This document shows, piece after piece, positions 11,715 to 23,256 of a DNA stretch of 64,000 nt; within the stretch, counting starts at the first letter, position 1, and every line of letters starts with the position of its first letter. The translations under genes were made by a program, and so were the position numbers. A model generated the notes under the pieces. It had not been told where the DNA came from and did not search any database. It saw only the letters and a list, made by a program, of their open reading frames with translations. Source of the DNA: Plasmopara viticola (Eukaryota > Oomycota > Peronosporomycetes > Peronosporales > Peronosporaceae); NCBI GenBank assembly GCA_001695595.3, contig MBPM02000023.1:310001-374000 (forward strand), written 5' to 3'.

Positions 11715-14503
11715 GCCCACTTGCAAGGCCTTCTCTTCGTATTGGTCTGGCGTGTACTGCTCACCGTCCAAGGAGTTCGGACACGTCAAGCCCAACTGGA
11801 ACAGCATCAAGCTCTCCCGGATACTCCAACATACCAAGACTCGATTGGCGCCAAAGAATCAGGCTTATTTGGACAGCCCCTTTACGGCAAACGAATTCCA
11901 CTGAGCGATATCACATACTTCAGCCGGCAAAACGCCGGGACCCGACGGCCTTCCAGTCGAGTATTACAAGACCAACCCTTCTCTTTGGAGCCGTGTTTTG
12001 GAGGTTGTCTACGCGGCCCAACTCCAACTCGGCCGCATGACTAAATTCCAGCGGCGTGCTCAAGTCTCGTTGTTGTACAAGAAAGGAGACCGCAAGGTCC
12101 CCAGCAACTATCGACCAATCACGCTCCTGAATGTGGATGCCAAATTGGGACCCAAGATTCTTGCCCACCGCCTGGGCTCGATCCTCAACTACCTTCTCCA
12201 CCCCGACCAATATAGGTTTGTTCCGGGACGGGATATCCGTCACGCGCACTTGCGGTTTCAGGCCTTATCCCAGCTGTTTTGCAAGGAAGGGTCACCAGCC
12301 GGGGCGGTTTTACTCGACTTCGCCAAGGCCTTCGATAGTGTCGTTTGGGAAGCACTTGACATGGTCTTGAGGCATTTTGGGTTCGGCGACACGTTCAGGC
12401 GCTGGATTCGGGTCCTTTTCCCAGGAACCCTGGTATCACTCATGTTCAACGGCCGCCCGTTAAGTCCGTTTGAACTAGGCGCGGGGGTTCGACAGGGAGA
12501 CCCCCTCTCTCTGGCACTTTTTGTGCTTTTCATTGAGCCTATGTTGAACCTACTAAGGGTGAAGCTACAGGATTATGGTTTGCGTAGTGGAAGTACAACG
12601 CACTCGGTGATCAGTTTCGCCGATGATTGCACCGGACTTCTTCACGACCTCAAGCACACCAAGTTCTTTCTCAGCCAAGTGGAAGACTTCTGTGCGGCTT
12701 CGGGGATGCGGCTCAACAAGGACAAGACAGTGATACTCCCCTTTCACTCTTGGACCGAAGCAAACGAGCCTTTACGCCAGTCCCTCTCCGAGATGGGAGT
12801 AATTGTGGTTGGGAACACAGGGCGCGCTAAGCTATTGGGAATACTTTACGGCCCGACCCTCAGCGACGCAGACCGACTCCAACATTTACTCACAGAAATG
12901 GAAACCAAGTGCTCTCTATGGCTTCACCGGGCACGCACGCTGCGAGGCCAAGTAGTGATCCTTCAACAAATTTTTCTGCCAACACTGTGGTATTCGGCTA
13001 GCGTCTGTCACATTCCCTCAACCGGATTCCAAGTCCAGCTTATAAAGCTCATTTCGCGCTTTCTTTGCCGATTCAAGGCCTCAAACGCGCTTCCCAGGGC
13101 GTGGTGGTTTATTCCAGCGCATAAAGGCGGACTGGGTCTCGCTCCCATCCCCGATATGATCCAAAGCCTTCAGCTGCACATGCTCTGCAAGGTGATAATA
13201 GCGGGACGGACCCCCCCAGGGAAGACCATTCCTTCGTGGGCAGTCCCGGTTATTCCAAGCCGCAACTCCGTGGGGAAGGGATTTCGATATACTATACGCA
13301 CCCGTGACTACCAGCCTGGACTACGCGGTCTCCCGACGGTTTACCCGCTGGACAACACTAGGGGCTCACTGGCATTTTGTGCTATCCACGTGGCACACTC
13401 GCCTTCGGGCTAAGGCCAATCATCTCCAAGTCAAGTTCGACAAGCTCACAACGCCGATACTCGACAACGCGGACATCTCCTACAGCTACCGTGGCCGCAC
13501 ACTGGCAGGAACCTCGCGGCCACTCGGGTTGGTAACCCTTCTGGCCAACAACGGTATCCTTCGCCCTACAGATCTGTTTCAGATTCGTGAGCGACCAGTG
13601 ACGGCAGTAAGGCTCTCTTAAGCTCTCAGCCATCTTGCACCGGGACGAATTACCAGCGTACGCTCTTGTTTCAACTTCTTGGACAAAGCGGATCGACTTC
13701 TCAACTCGCCCGCCGAATACCCAATCGGTTCGATCCAAGCATTCCAACGCCACGCAGCATTCCACGCATGGGTTTTCGACACCTACGAGGTTGCTGAGCT
13801 AAGCGTTGCTAGGATACGAACCGCGATATCCAGCTACAAGGTTCCGGACCTGCCGTTTCCTCGCCTCGGAGTGGAAAGGGGCCCGGCCCAATCGATGTGG
13901 AGCCGAGATATCAAGATGGGGAAGCACGTGTTACCCGTCTACTCGGATCTACTTTACAGGCTCCAGCACAACGCGTTATACCTCGGCTACCGCCTCCAAC
14001 ATCTACAAGGCGTTCAGTGCTTGTGCCACCACTGCGGTGTGCTCGAAACGGCTCCACATCTCTTTTGGTACTGCGAGTTTGCAGCCAACACTTGGAATGA
14101 ATGGCTTGCTACTTTCCAAGAGCTGTTCACGACAAAACTCGAATGGGAAGCGATACTGTGGTTCAACGTCGAGCCTACATCGTCGGCCAAGTCCCAATAC
14201 GGCTACAGTCTCTTTGTGATTTTTCACATAGTGCGGGCCGGCATCTTACGCTGCTTACGGATGCACCGGAACGATATCCGCTTCCACGAGCTCCCAGCCA
14301 ACCGGATAGACATTCGAGCACGAATCAAGGCGGTGGTGGCACTTCATGTTGAGCGCTACTTCCAAGGTCTCCTGCTCAAAACGATCAGCCACTCTGGATG
14401 TCAACGGCGCCAACTACTGGACTTGATGGACACTATCGGGCTCTCCCAGTCTCAGCCACCAACCGTCCAACCAACGCGGCCCCCACTGGACCAGCCGCCA
14501 TGA
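11692..14503 (+). pseudogene. LINE ORF2: reverse transcriptase plus zf-RVT domain (broken)
   Basis: The linker typical of L1-like elements (KTPGPDGLP) is followed by the reverse transcriptase: SNYRPITLLN, LLDFAKAFDSV, the RQGDP motif and the catalytic FADD at about 12614-12625. A C-terminal zinc-binding domain (zf-RVT, about 13950-14110) has the pattern C-x2-C...H-x4-C. Defects: a TGA at about 11902, where a Trp codon would fit; a frameshift between about 13300 and 13410; and a TAA at about 13619, after which the same frame continues to 14503. The endonuclease domain is absent. The encoded enzyme could not be made as one protein. Confidence 0.88.
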
Positions 14504-14718
14504 CCAAGAGCTATTACCGATGTGACTTGTCTTGACAAAACGCGGGTATTGAGCTCAACTCAACCAAGCTTCGGACAACCATCACAAGTTTCGACTTCGC
14601 GTATTACTTTACTTCGATTTTTTAGCCTGTAAACCTTAGCGATCAAGTTGATAGAAAACGGTAGCTAGGCAATTTGCTGGATAAAGTGTAATGAAATTTA
14701 TTTATCTATTGATCACTC

Positions 14719-15049
14719 GTACCGACCCTGTGGCTCGAGCGGTTAGCCGTTCGACCCAGGACCGGGAGGTACCTGATTCGATACCCATAGAATTCGAATT
14801 AAGGCAGCCGGAGATAGGTCACTAAAGTGGACGAGCCATCACACCCGAGTGTGTGACAGCCCTACCAAAATCGCGCCCGATTGGGCAGTTTGGGTGGGGG
14901 ACGCCCCACTGACCGAAAAAGCCCCATAGTGTAATGCGGGGTACGGAACCCGGTCCCAATATGGGTCGGATTGATACCAGCATCCCGCGATAGAGACAGC
15001 TTAGTCCTAGCGCGTGGGTTCCGGTAGCTTAAATCTCTATTGATCACTC
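14719..15049 (+). mobile_element. tRNA-derived SINE, family A, copy 2 (full length)
   Basis: Full unit of about 330 bp directly after the right LINE target duplication. The head has A box TGGCTCGAGCGG (14731-14742) and a B-box version of GGTTCGATACC (one change, around 14775). The body ends in TCTATTGATCACTCG. The body contains an inverted repeat of the form GGNACCCGGTCCC. Before the LINE inserted, this copy followed copy 1 head to tail. Confidence 0.88.
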
Positions 15050-15383
15050 GTACCGACCCTGTGGCTCGAGCGGTTAGCCGTTTGACCCAGGATCGGGAGG
15101 TACCTGGTTCGATACCCATGGGATCCGAATTAAGGCAGCCGGAGATAGATGACTAAAGTGGACGAGCCATCACACCCGGGTTTGTGACTGCCCTACCAAC
15201 TCGCGCCCGACTGGGTAATGAAAGGGTTGGGTGGGGGACGCCTCACTGACCGGAAAAGCCCCATAGTGTAATGAGGGGTACGAAACCCGGTCCCAACACG
15301 GGTCAGATTGCTACCAGATTTCCGCGATAGAGACAGTTTAGGCCTAGTGCGTGTTTCCGGTAGCTTAAAGCTCTATTGGTCAC
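15050..15383 (+). mobile_element. tRNA-derived SINE, family A, copy 3
   Basis: Starts immediately after the TCTATTGATCACTCG junction with the same GTACCGACCCTG head, A box TGGCTCGAGCGG and B box GGTTCGATACC. The body is collinear with copy 2 with several substitutions and ends in CTCTATTGGTCACTT. Head-to-tail arrangement with copies 2 and 4, period about 335 bp. Confidence 0.88.
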
Positions 15384-15694
15384 TTGCGACCAGTCCTATG
15401 GCTCAAGTGGTTGGCTGCTTGATACGGGTTCGGAGAGACACCTGGCCTGATATCCATCGGATCCAAAGATAGGTCACTAAAGGGGGCGAGCAATTATATT
15501 TTTAAGTGTGCCTTTCCTACAAACCCGCATCAAATTGGCGGTGTTTCAGTCAGGTGGGCTGGACGCCTCACCGATTAAAGAATGGCGTAATGAGGGGTCC
15601 GAAAGCGGTCCCAAAGCGGATCGGATAGCTATCATTATCCCGCGCTAAAGACAGATGAGTGTTAGCGTGTGGTTTCGAATTCTATTGGTTACTC
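15384..15694 (+). mobile_element. tRNA-derived SINE, family A, copy 4 (degenerate)
   Basis: Recognisable but diverged: head with A-box-like TGGCTCAAGTGG, a weakened B box, body blocks AAGATAGGTCACTAAA, GGGGTCCGAAAGCGGTCCC and GATCGGATAGCTA, and an end reading TTCTATTGGTTACTCG. The oldest-looking member of the array. Confidence 0.8.
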
Positions 15695-18600
15695 GTGCTC
15701 GGGTCTGGTTGACACAAGATAGTAGCTGGCAAGCTACATCTCCAAGTTTTGTCTGATAAGCAATCGTCTTTGAGCTCAACATTACATCGATTTAAGAGCA
15801 AGTCGCTCGATTTGAGAACCCAAATTGTGCGTATGACTCGGGGTCAATGCTCCCGCGTACATCTCACCTACATATTAAGTAAGCTAACATAGATTGCTAG
15901 ATAAGTATGCATCTATTTGAAAGCAACAAGCATATTGATCTCTTGGCTATTTTCTCACTTCCCCGATCAAATACGGGCGCAGTTGAGAGCAATTACTACG
16001 CATATAATAATTATTTAGCATCAGTACCAAATCTCTATCTTAAAATCCTCATTCGTGGATATTTTTTTCCGTCAAAACCTTAATCTACATATTGGCTTTC
16101 CGCCAATTTGTTGCTTACATTCTTAAGGCACGATAAAATTTAAGTACTTCGCTTGCTAACGCATTGCGGAAGTACTGATTTTGGCAAAACGCTTGACTCT
16201 TTCTCCTTCAAGCCTAAGACCGCGTTAATGGAGCGCAAAAATCGGGATTATATCTTATAGAATGGTCTGTGGTCTGTCCAGGCATGTGCGCTATTGTTTG
16301 ACGCAAACTGCACGAGTGAAAGTATGCGACTCTAACGCTTTGGCGCATCCACACACGCTGCATAAAACGTAAGATCTGCATGCTCTTTCTGACCATAGTC
16401 TTGCACTTGGTCCGCTGTCGAAAATTCTGGATGCCAAGCACCTCAAGATTATTCTGCCATTAGGAGACCTTGATGCGATGTCTTTGTCCGAGTCAATCGA
16501 CTTCGGAAGATTAAGATACGGTTGAAAAGCAACTTTATTGTTAGGTATTGTCAGATCAGCAGTGCTGTTCCTTAACTTTCAATTATAGATAACATGAATT
16601 TCCCCGAAAATTGTCTCTGACCAAAGCTTCTCTTTATAGGCTCTTTCCGGAAGAAAATTTTGGAATAGACCGATCTACTCCACTGTAAACCATTTGCAGA
16701 CGCAAAAATTGATTTGTCAAAAGCGTGGTGTGCACTAAGTGCACGGATACGCCAAAGAACTGAGCAACATATTTTCACACATTGATCTTGCACTAACAAT
16801 GTCGCTTATGCCTCAACAAACTTCTTGCCGCTTTATGTGAATCAAGTAGCTTCTCTCTCGCCAGCACATTGTGGCTTCAGACTTGATGAAGGAGAAAAGC
16901 CCAAGAAGCATTGTAAGACCACCTTTTCAATATCGCCTTAAGTACGTCTCCGACATTGGGTCTATGTCCTAAGACACGTAAACGACAATGTGGGCTGAAA
17001 ACCCCAATTTGAAAAAAAAAATTTCACCAAAAAGAAGAAGGTCTCATTTTAAGGCACTTAACTTCGCGAGCATATTACGAATTGAAACATCCAGTAGAAA
17101 ATTTGTTATTACCAAATGGTAGAGATTACCGACTAACTCGACAGGTCCATATCGATGCGGATGCGCGTCCGAATCTCAGACCTAACGACTTCGGAGCTAA
17201 GACATTCAGATATTATCTTGATGAAAGTACTAAAGAGAGTCATCGTTACGATTTGCTGTCTTTTTGTTGAGTATATTGATCTATGTTCGCAGACGAGCCC
17301 ACTGCAAAAAACATCTAGTGTGCCACATGATGCTCGGACATTGTCTTTGTCTCTCTTTTTTGATGAAGAGGAAAATCATCAGGTGCATTTTTATGCGACG
17401 CCGTCGCTTAGGGTCAAACCGAGCCTCTTGTAAAATGGAGGAAGCCAGATCTTTACATCGAGAGCTCATGAAAGTTTGAGGAAAGACTCTAGCAAAATTG
17501 TTCGGCCGTCGCAGCCACTATTATCACGGTAATCGGCGGCTTTGACATGAATAGCTTTTCGTTGCTAGAGCTGGAGAGTTAAACAATGAGCGGAGCTCAT
17601 CGCGAGGTCCCTATTGACAAGTGCAAAATTAAATTCTTTGGTCGTGGGCCATAAGTTGGAAAATAAAAGGGTTCTGGCAGTCGACGGTACGTAATCTGCC
17701 GAGCACGCTCGTATCAAACGTGCGGTTTCAGTCGCACATCATATTTGTAAAAGCTGGTGCGAAGTACAGATATCAAGTACAGCTTGTTGGAATTCTATAC
17801 ATGATGCTTAATAATCATTTCGCTATCTAACAATATGCAGGACCGCCATCAAGCCTGCGTCCTTTAAGCCTCCAAACAGGCATGATAGTCATTTCTATCT
17901 TGTAGACGTACCGTGTCTGCATAGAATAATATTTGCGTTACCAACAGACTGGTTTTTTAAGCTGTCAAACAGGCATGACAGTTGAAAGTATTAACAGTCT
18001 AGCTCTTAATGCCATGCACGCCTCAAGCTAAGCATACGCGGAAGCCGAAGCCTTAACGTAGGGAACAATGGACCCGACATAACTTCCCGTCGACTCATTT
18101 GAGCACGAGCTTAAAGTTGGCCCACGAACTAAAATCAGCAAATTTACTCCGCTGTGACTGCACCTCGGTCTCTTGTGTCTCACCGAAATTATTACTTATG
18201 AGCTTCGACTCATCAGGCACAATCGTTTGATCGGAGTACGTGCACGATGTGCGTGTAGTGCACAAAGAGAGCACTTGTCGCTCGCGCGTAGGAAGTACAG
18301 TCTTGTGGCTATGAACTCAGGTGAGCGCGGGTAGAGAGAGATAGAGAGTACCATCCAAAGGTAATGACACAAGCCACTGGCTTACGAGTTGGGCGCGGAC
18401 TTTGCACTCTTGTTGAAGCTGGCGGGCTTCAGTCAACTGTAACTCGTGAATCGGAGCAGAGGGTGACCGACACGCGTTGCGCATAGCTTACTTGCGCTTG
18501 TATTATTTGAAATCTCAATGGAGTTAAACTAATGAAGGACACTACCTTGTCTTTAAAAGAATACTTTTGATGCAAGTGCTACCAGAGAATCAGTACATGG

Positions 18601-21278
18601 TTTGCTTATTGGATAATACAAGGATACCCTATGCTAAACAGTAATTGCAGGATTTACATTATCGATAAACCCAAGCATAGCAAAATCATGCTAGACTTTT
18701 AGAGTCACAATCCGGATATCACGCCTCCTTGAAGCAAATTCCTCGCACAAGTCCTCGACTTTCGAAAAAACTGATTTTAGCTAGCTTCTGGTTAAATTGC
18801 CACCCTCCGAATTATAGGTACACAGTGTGATGGGGTTAGAGCGATGCGACCGCACGCTCAGGGATCGAATACCGGTCCAATATAACCTGCAAGCTTGAAA
18901 CCACCGCGCTCGTGGCATGTCCTGACAAAATCGGTTTAGCACCTCTTAAGTTGCGGCCATCAAACAGATGTCGCATTTTACATTAAAGTGAAGATCAAGC
19001 GCCGCATGATGCTGAAGATCACCTGTTCCTTTACAAAAAAATGAAAGCATAATTATGAAAAGATATTTTTTGTACAATGCTGCCGCTATGGCTAGCTACA
19101 ATTTATATTTGTTGGCATACAGAATGTTCCCCTTCTGTTTCATCTTCCATCAAATTTGCCGCTTCGGTAAATTTCTTTTGTCTCGATACATTTAAGGCCA
19201 GAAACTAGTTTGTCGCGAAGCCGAGAGAAAACACGCTTTCCAAAATTTTGCAGAAGCTTACGACACTTTACTTTCAAAGAAGTGTCCTGGCCATTCTGCA
19301 AAAAATTGTCTAGTTACTGCGTTTCAACGCGGCCACAAATTTCGCCGTCAAGGGTAAGAACGTTGGTGCCTTGAGAAGAGCGTATTTCAAGAGTGTTAGC
19401 AACAGAAGTAAAAGATGTAATCTTGGGTTCCTCGTTGATTAGCTAAATGTCGCACGACAAGTATCGCGTGACAAAAGACATTAAGACTTAAACGAATTTG
19501 TACCAAGGTATCCCAAACGTTTTATGTCGTTGTATACCAATAGAGAAGATATTTTCCTATAAGCAAAAGTGATAGTTATAGGGGTCTCAAGCCGCCTTAA
19601 TACAACCCAGGAGGCTCTTCTCGTACTCGACTTGATATAGCTGTAAAGCGCTCACGGTTGCTTTGCCACTAACTTTTCGCAGGACCAGCACTGAGCTCAG
19701 GAGAAAAACATTTATTCAGACTGAGCGTCTTTGGAGGTCCGGAGCCAAACTTCGAAACACTTGGAACTCAAATCCGCGTCTATTCCTACAAGTAATAGTA
19801 CTAGTCAGAGCCTTTCACTTGTATGAAGGCTCCATCTTCCAAGGAATTTCGAATGGATCGACGTATCTGCTGGATGCGTAATTTGCGCTTATCAAAATAC
19901 TGGCTGGTTTCTATGGTCCTAAGATGCCACTTGCAACTGCAGCTCTTCTTGTAGATGAGCCAATGAACAATACAATGATCTTTTTCAGGCAAAGTCTATA
20001 AGTTTGAGGCTTTTGCAGCCCAAGCAATATTAGCTTCGGCGAATGCATCTCTTGTCAGCAAACGTTACATTTCATCCTTTAAAAAAGCAATTCTCAATTT
20101 TCATTTGAATAAAGATATAGAAATTGCCAAGCGGCGACTGACTCAAATTAACAGGTGCATGAGATGTCGCCTTTTTTTGCGTAAGATGCCAGACTAAAAT
20201 CGCTTATTTATACCAAAGCACAGTTCGTTTTCTTTTTTTCAACATTCAGGCTGCAAGCAAGTAAACTGTGAGCTTTATGATCAGAACATATACTAAGAAA
20301 ATCCTTCGTTACTAAGATGACAACCTTTGAGGAAGTCGAACTCTCTGTGCTTATGGACAACCTAAGGCTCGCCTCGAACTTGAATTTATTGTCGGATTAT
20401 GGCTATACTTTTATAAGATTGGACATTATGGATCGCCTCTATGGTTGCTAGTTCATCCACAAAAGCGATCCAAAATGCCCTTCAATAATAGGACGAACTT
20501 ATAGACTCGCTTTAATTAAAAATGCAACGGATATAAGGTCCATGGTAAAGATGTATTTATTATATTGTTGACTCGAATCGAGCCCCTTTAATGCCTGCGG
20601 CGACAAAGAGAAAAAAATGGGTCGATTTTGAAGACAGTCTGTAATGCTATATTAGTCTTGCCCACATCCTATATAGGCATCACAGACTCCAGAACCAGAG
20701 AAGGCCCTTTACGTGTGCTTTAACTCTGTGGTAAATCTCACATATTCTATGCTTTAGTTTGCTTGTACGTGTGGGCTTAGCAATACGTAGTAGAATTTAA
20801 AAAGAGTTTCCGCTCGGCATATTTGTCTGCTAATGCAGGCATACCATAGCTCCTTAACTTAAACGATTGGTTGTTGAGTATATATACCGGTAAAGTCATG
20901 TTGTACCTGAACCTCCATAAAAAGCATATTAACAGAATGATTCAAGGTATGTAATTGCCCAAAATTTTTAGACTAGAGCTAAGTCTGTATCGAATATTTT
21001 TGATTGAGTTTTAATGACGCAGCAAAGTTTTTGTGTCCGCGAAAGGATATCGTAATCTTTCGACTTTCAGATTGCCTTCTCCAATTTTGGAAGCAAAAGT
21101 TCGAAGTATAGATGACTGTAATCTTGTACTTCCAAGTATTCCAATTCTCAATCAATAATCAATCCAAAACACCTGGACCAGATCATGCGACGATTGGGCG
21201 ACTGCATCCAACAACGTGACGGCGACCAATACTTTCATCAACAAGCCACAGAGAGAGCTAAGACCAAATGACTGGCAA
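15695..21278. other. Gene-poor AT-rich desert
   Basis: About 5.6 kb with no protein family, splice structure or RNA gene recognised; all open frames are short and lack features. One patch at 18826-18885 resembles a decayed tRNA-type SINE head (a GGTTAGAGCG stretch followed by GGATCGAATACC). Probably old, mutated repeats. Confidence 0.5.
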
Positions 21279-22046
21279 TTACTCCAGACTTTGATTACAG
21301 AGTGGGCAAGACGGCGCGCGCTGCGAGTTGACCGAAGTATAGGCCCATTTGTCCAGACACTCGAGGTGAAATTCATGCTTGCACTTGCGCAATAGACGCA
21401 GCACGTCACCTGGCTCGTATTCTTCGCAGCAGATGCAGCACGTGTCGTTGTTGGATGGTCCTCCTCGATATTTGACTAAAAGGTCCACGAGATCTTGGCG
21501 CTCGACACATCCAGCAAAGTCGACATCGCGCCGCTCTAAACGCTGTTTCAGCTCAGCGATGCTCGTCTTCATTAGCTGCTCCGGTGTTTTAAATTCCTCG
21601 GTAGGCATCACTTGGATAGTGCGTAAAGTGCGATTAAACGTCTCAGAGCGCACTTCTTCCTGAGCGGCATGATTTGGGTTGTTAGTCTCGCGATGTGGCG
21701 CTGCTGACACCTGCGTGTAGGCCTCGCGGAAGAAGGCCATCCAGTCCATCTCGGGGTGCTAATAATCCATAATGTAGCAGATGAGCAAACTATTTTCACA
21801 CAATTTGTACTCTAAACGGTTAGGGCGTACCCGTCCGCGAAGCTGGTACAGCACATGACAGAAACGTGCGGCTTTCCAGAACGTCATGAGCGAAAGTCCC
21901 AGCAAGAACAAAATGGCCACGTTGAGCGCCAGTGACGCGCCCTCGTTGTCTGCAGCGTTATTCTGTAGCAGTGGCATCACAACCTGGACGAACAGAAGGA
22001 GCGCCACCATCCACGGATTGTCCGTCGCGTTGATCATCACAAACAT
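21279..22046 (-). CDS. Membrane RING-H2 finger protein, probable E3 ubiquitin ligase
   Basis: Starts at ATG 22046. Two hydrophobic stretches near the N-terminus (NPWMVALLLFVQVVMPLL and a second around LNVAILFLLGLSLMTFW) suggest two transmembrane segments. The C-terminal RING-H2 has all ligands: CCIC, then C-x-H-x2-H-x2-C and finally CPLC close to the stop. Role: membrane-bound ubiquitin ligase, substrate unknown. The reading frame is interrupted by a TAG at 21761-21759 in an otherwise continuous frame. Either this is removed by a 72-bp intron 21830-21759 (donor GTACGC, acceptor ATTATTAG, length divisible by three, product about 231 residues), or a Trp codon has become a nonsense codon. The coding quality of the putative intron keeps both options open. 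Divergent from the phosphatase-like gene; 93 bp separate the two start codons. Confidence 0.75.
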
Positions 22047-22139
22047 GGTTCTTCGATTTAACACTCTTTGACTAATATAACTTCTTTCTTATTGTTACAA
22101 TGGATAATACATCGAAGGGTACAGTGTACCAGCTTCACA
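22047..22139. promoter_or_regulatory. Compact bidirectional promoter region with an overlapping upstream ORF
   Basis: Only 93 bp lie between the ATGs of two divergent genes (RING protein and phosphatase-like protein), so both promoters must share or overlap it. An ATG at 22100 opens a 27-codon frame ending at TAG 22181-22183, which overlaps the main start at 22140 in another frame. If transcribed, it could repress translation. No exact Inr/FPR motif was seen. Confidence 0.45.
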
Positions 22140-23023
22140 ATGAACGCAACAACGCCGGCGTTGATCCCTCCCTTCCGCTTTAGCACGACGCAGCAGGGAT
22201 TGTACCGCGGAGCGTATCCAACGTTAAAAAACTTTCGCTTTCTACACCGCCTTGGATTGAAGACGGTGATATCGGTGATCCCAGAGCCACCCACAAGCGA
22301 CTTGGCGGACTTTTGCACGAATGAAAAGATCACGTTGCTTCACTTTTACGCTGAAAAATTCACGTCTGACAATGTAACAGTGTCTCCCGCGACAGCAGCA
22401 CAGATTTTAGAGATCATTGTGCAAAGTAAAAACCTTCCGCTGTACCTTCATTGCCTGGATGGGGCCAACGTCACAGGCATCATCGTCATGATTCTTCGCA
22501 AGCTCCAGAATTGGACTAAACTTGCCACAGTGTCAGAATTTTGCAGGTGCATTAAGATGGACATTAGTCATCCCTTATTCTTATGGGTGTAATCAAGGCA
22601 AAGTAATGATTTGGTATGCAATACAGATTTACGCGAGATCATGGCATTGAGAAGGACGAGTCTGAGTACGTGGCAAGATTTTCAGAGGAGATCGTTGTGA
22701 CCGCTGATGCCCCATTGTGGCTGTGGAATGGAGTCCGTCTTACAAAGCATCCGACAATGATCGTCCACCAACCCGATCTAGAGCTTTCTACTGCCAGCAA
22801 TTTGGATGCTGCAGGAAACGCGAACAATGGTGCACCAAACCTCAAGTGGGAGACGGAAGTTGAAAAAACCGAGGCGATTTTGCGGCAATTTGAAAAAGCG
22901 AGTCGCAACCGCATTGGAGAAACTGCTGAAAGTAGTGAAGAGGTCGAGACCATCATTGAGAAGGCTTTGCAGGATTTGCCGCTCACTCGGTCACTCGAAG
23001 CGTTGGATCTCGCAGGGGTTTGA
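22140..23023 (+). CDS. PFA-DSP/OCA-type phosphatase-like protein lacking the catalytic Arg
   Basis: Two exons, 22140-22546 and 22627-23023, with an 80-bp GT-AG intron (ends CAATACAG); the joined frame gives 267 residues. The N-terminal half matches the plant-and-fungi atypical dual-specificity phosphatases (Siw14/OCA group): PPFRFST, LYRGAYPTL, LKTVISV-PEPP and the P-loop region. The signature reads HCLDGANVTG: the Cys (105) is present, but the invariant Arg of the CX5R loop is Val (111). Classical phosphatase chemistry is therefore unlikely, as in the divergent yeast paralogues OCA4/OCA6. The C-terminal half (exon 2) starts FTRDHGIEKDE and ends in an acidic tail. It may bind phosphoinositide or inositol pyrophosphate ligands, or act as a complex partner; this is inference. 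The start at 22140 is the first ATG in frame ahead of the conserved core. Confidence 0.85.
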
Positions 23024-23256
23024 ACTCGTATTTAAATAATTAGGTGTCTTAAAGAACATTTTCGCCATTACCCTCAGATAGTATTCTTGCTACTGATTGT
23101 ATGAAGCCATGTCCCATATGTATTCTAATACTACTTTGGCGCCGTTTCGCCATTGACTATCTGCCTATGGCGCGAACACCCTGAAATTAACCAATCAAAA
23201 ACGTTCATTATTTAGTTCGCTGTTTGTCATGTTTCACGTCAGACTAAAATGCAAAT

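Larger units (their letters stand above)
10201..14704 (+). mobile_element. L1-like LINE retrotransposon, decayed, flanked by 14-bp target duplication
   Basis: A 4.5-kb non-LTR element bounded by an exact 14-bp duplication, TCTATTGATCACTC, at 10187-10200 and 14705-14718. It has a 5' leader of about 500 bp containing a C-rich tract (around 10265-10340) and two hairpins, an ORF1-like frame, a reverse transcriptase frame with a C-terminal zinc-binding domain, and a short AT-rich 3' end. The GC-rich coding part contrasts with the AT-rich surroundings. At least three in-frame stops and one frameshift show it is dead. The apurinic endonuclease domain normally between ORF1 and the reverse transcriptase cannot be found; only about 250 bp separate the two. 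It sits exactly at the end of a SINE A unit, inside a SINE A tandem array. Confidence 0.92.

Noticed and set aside
15695..21278. Secreted RXLR or Crinkler effector genes in the desert
   Set aside because: Checked short frames for a signal peptide followed by RXLR-EER or LFLAK-type motifs; isolated RxxR strings occur but none in the right arrangement.
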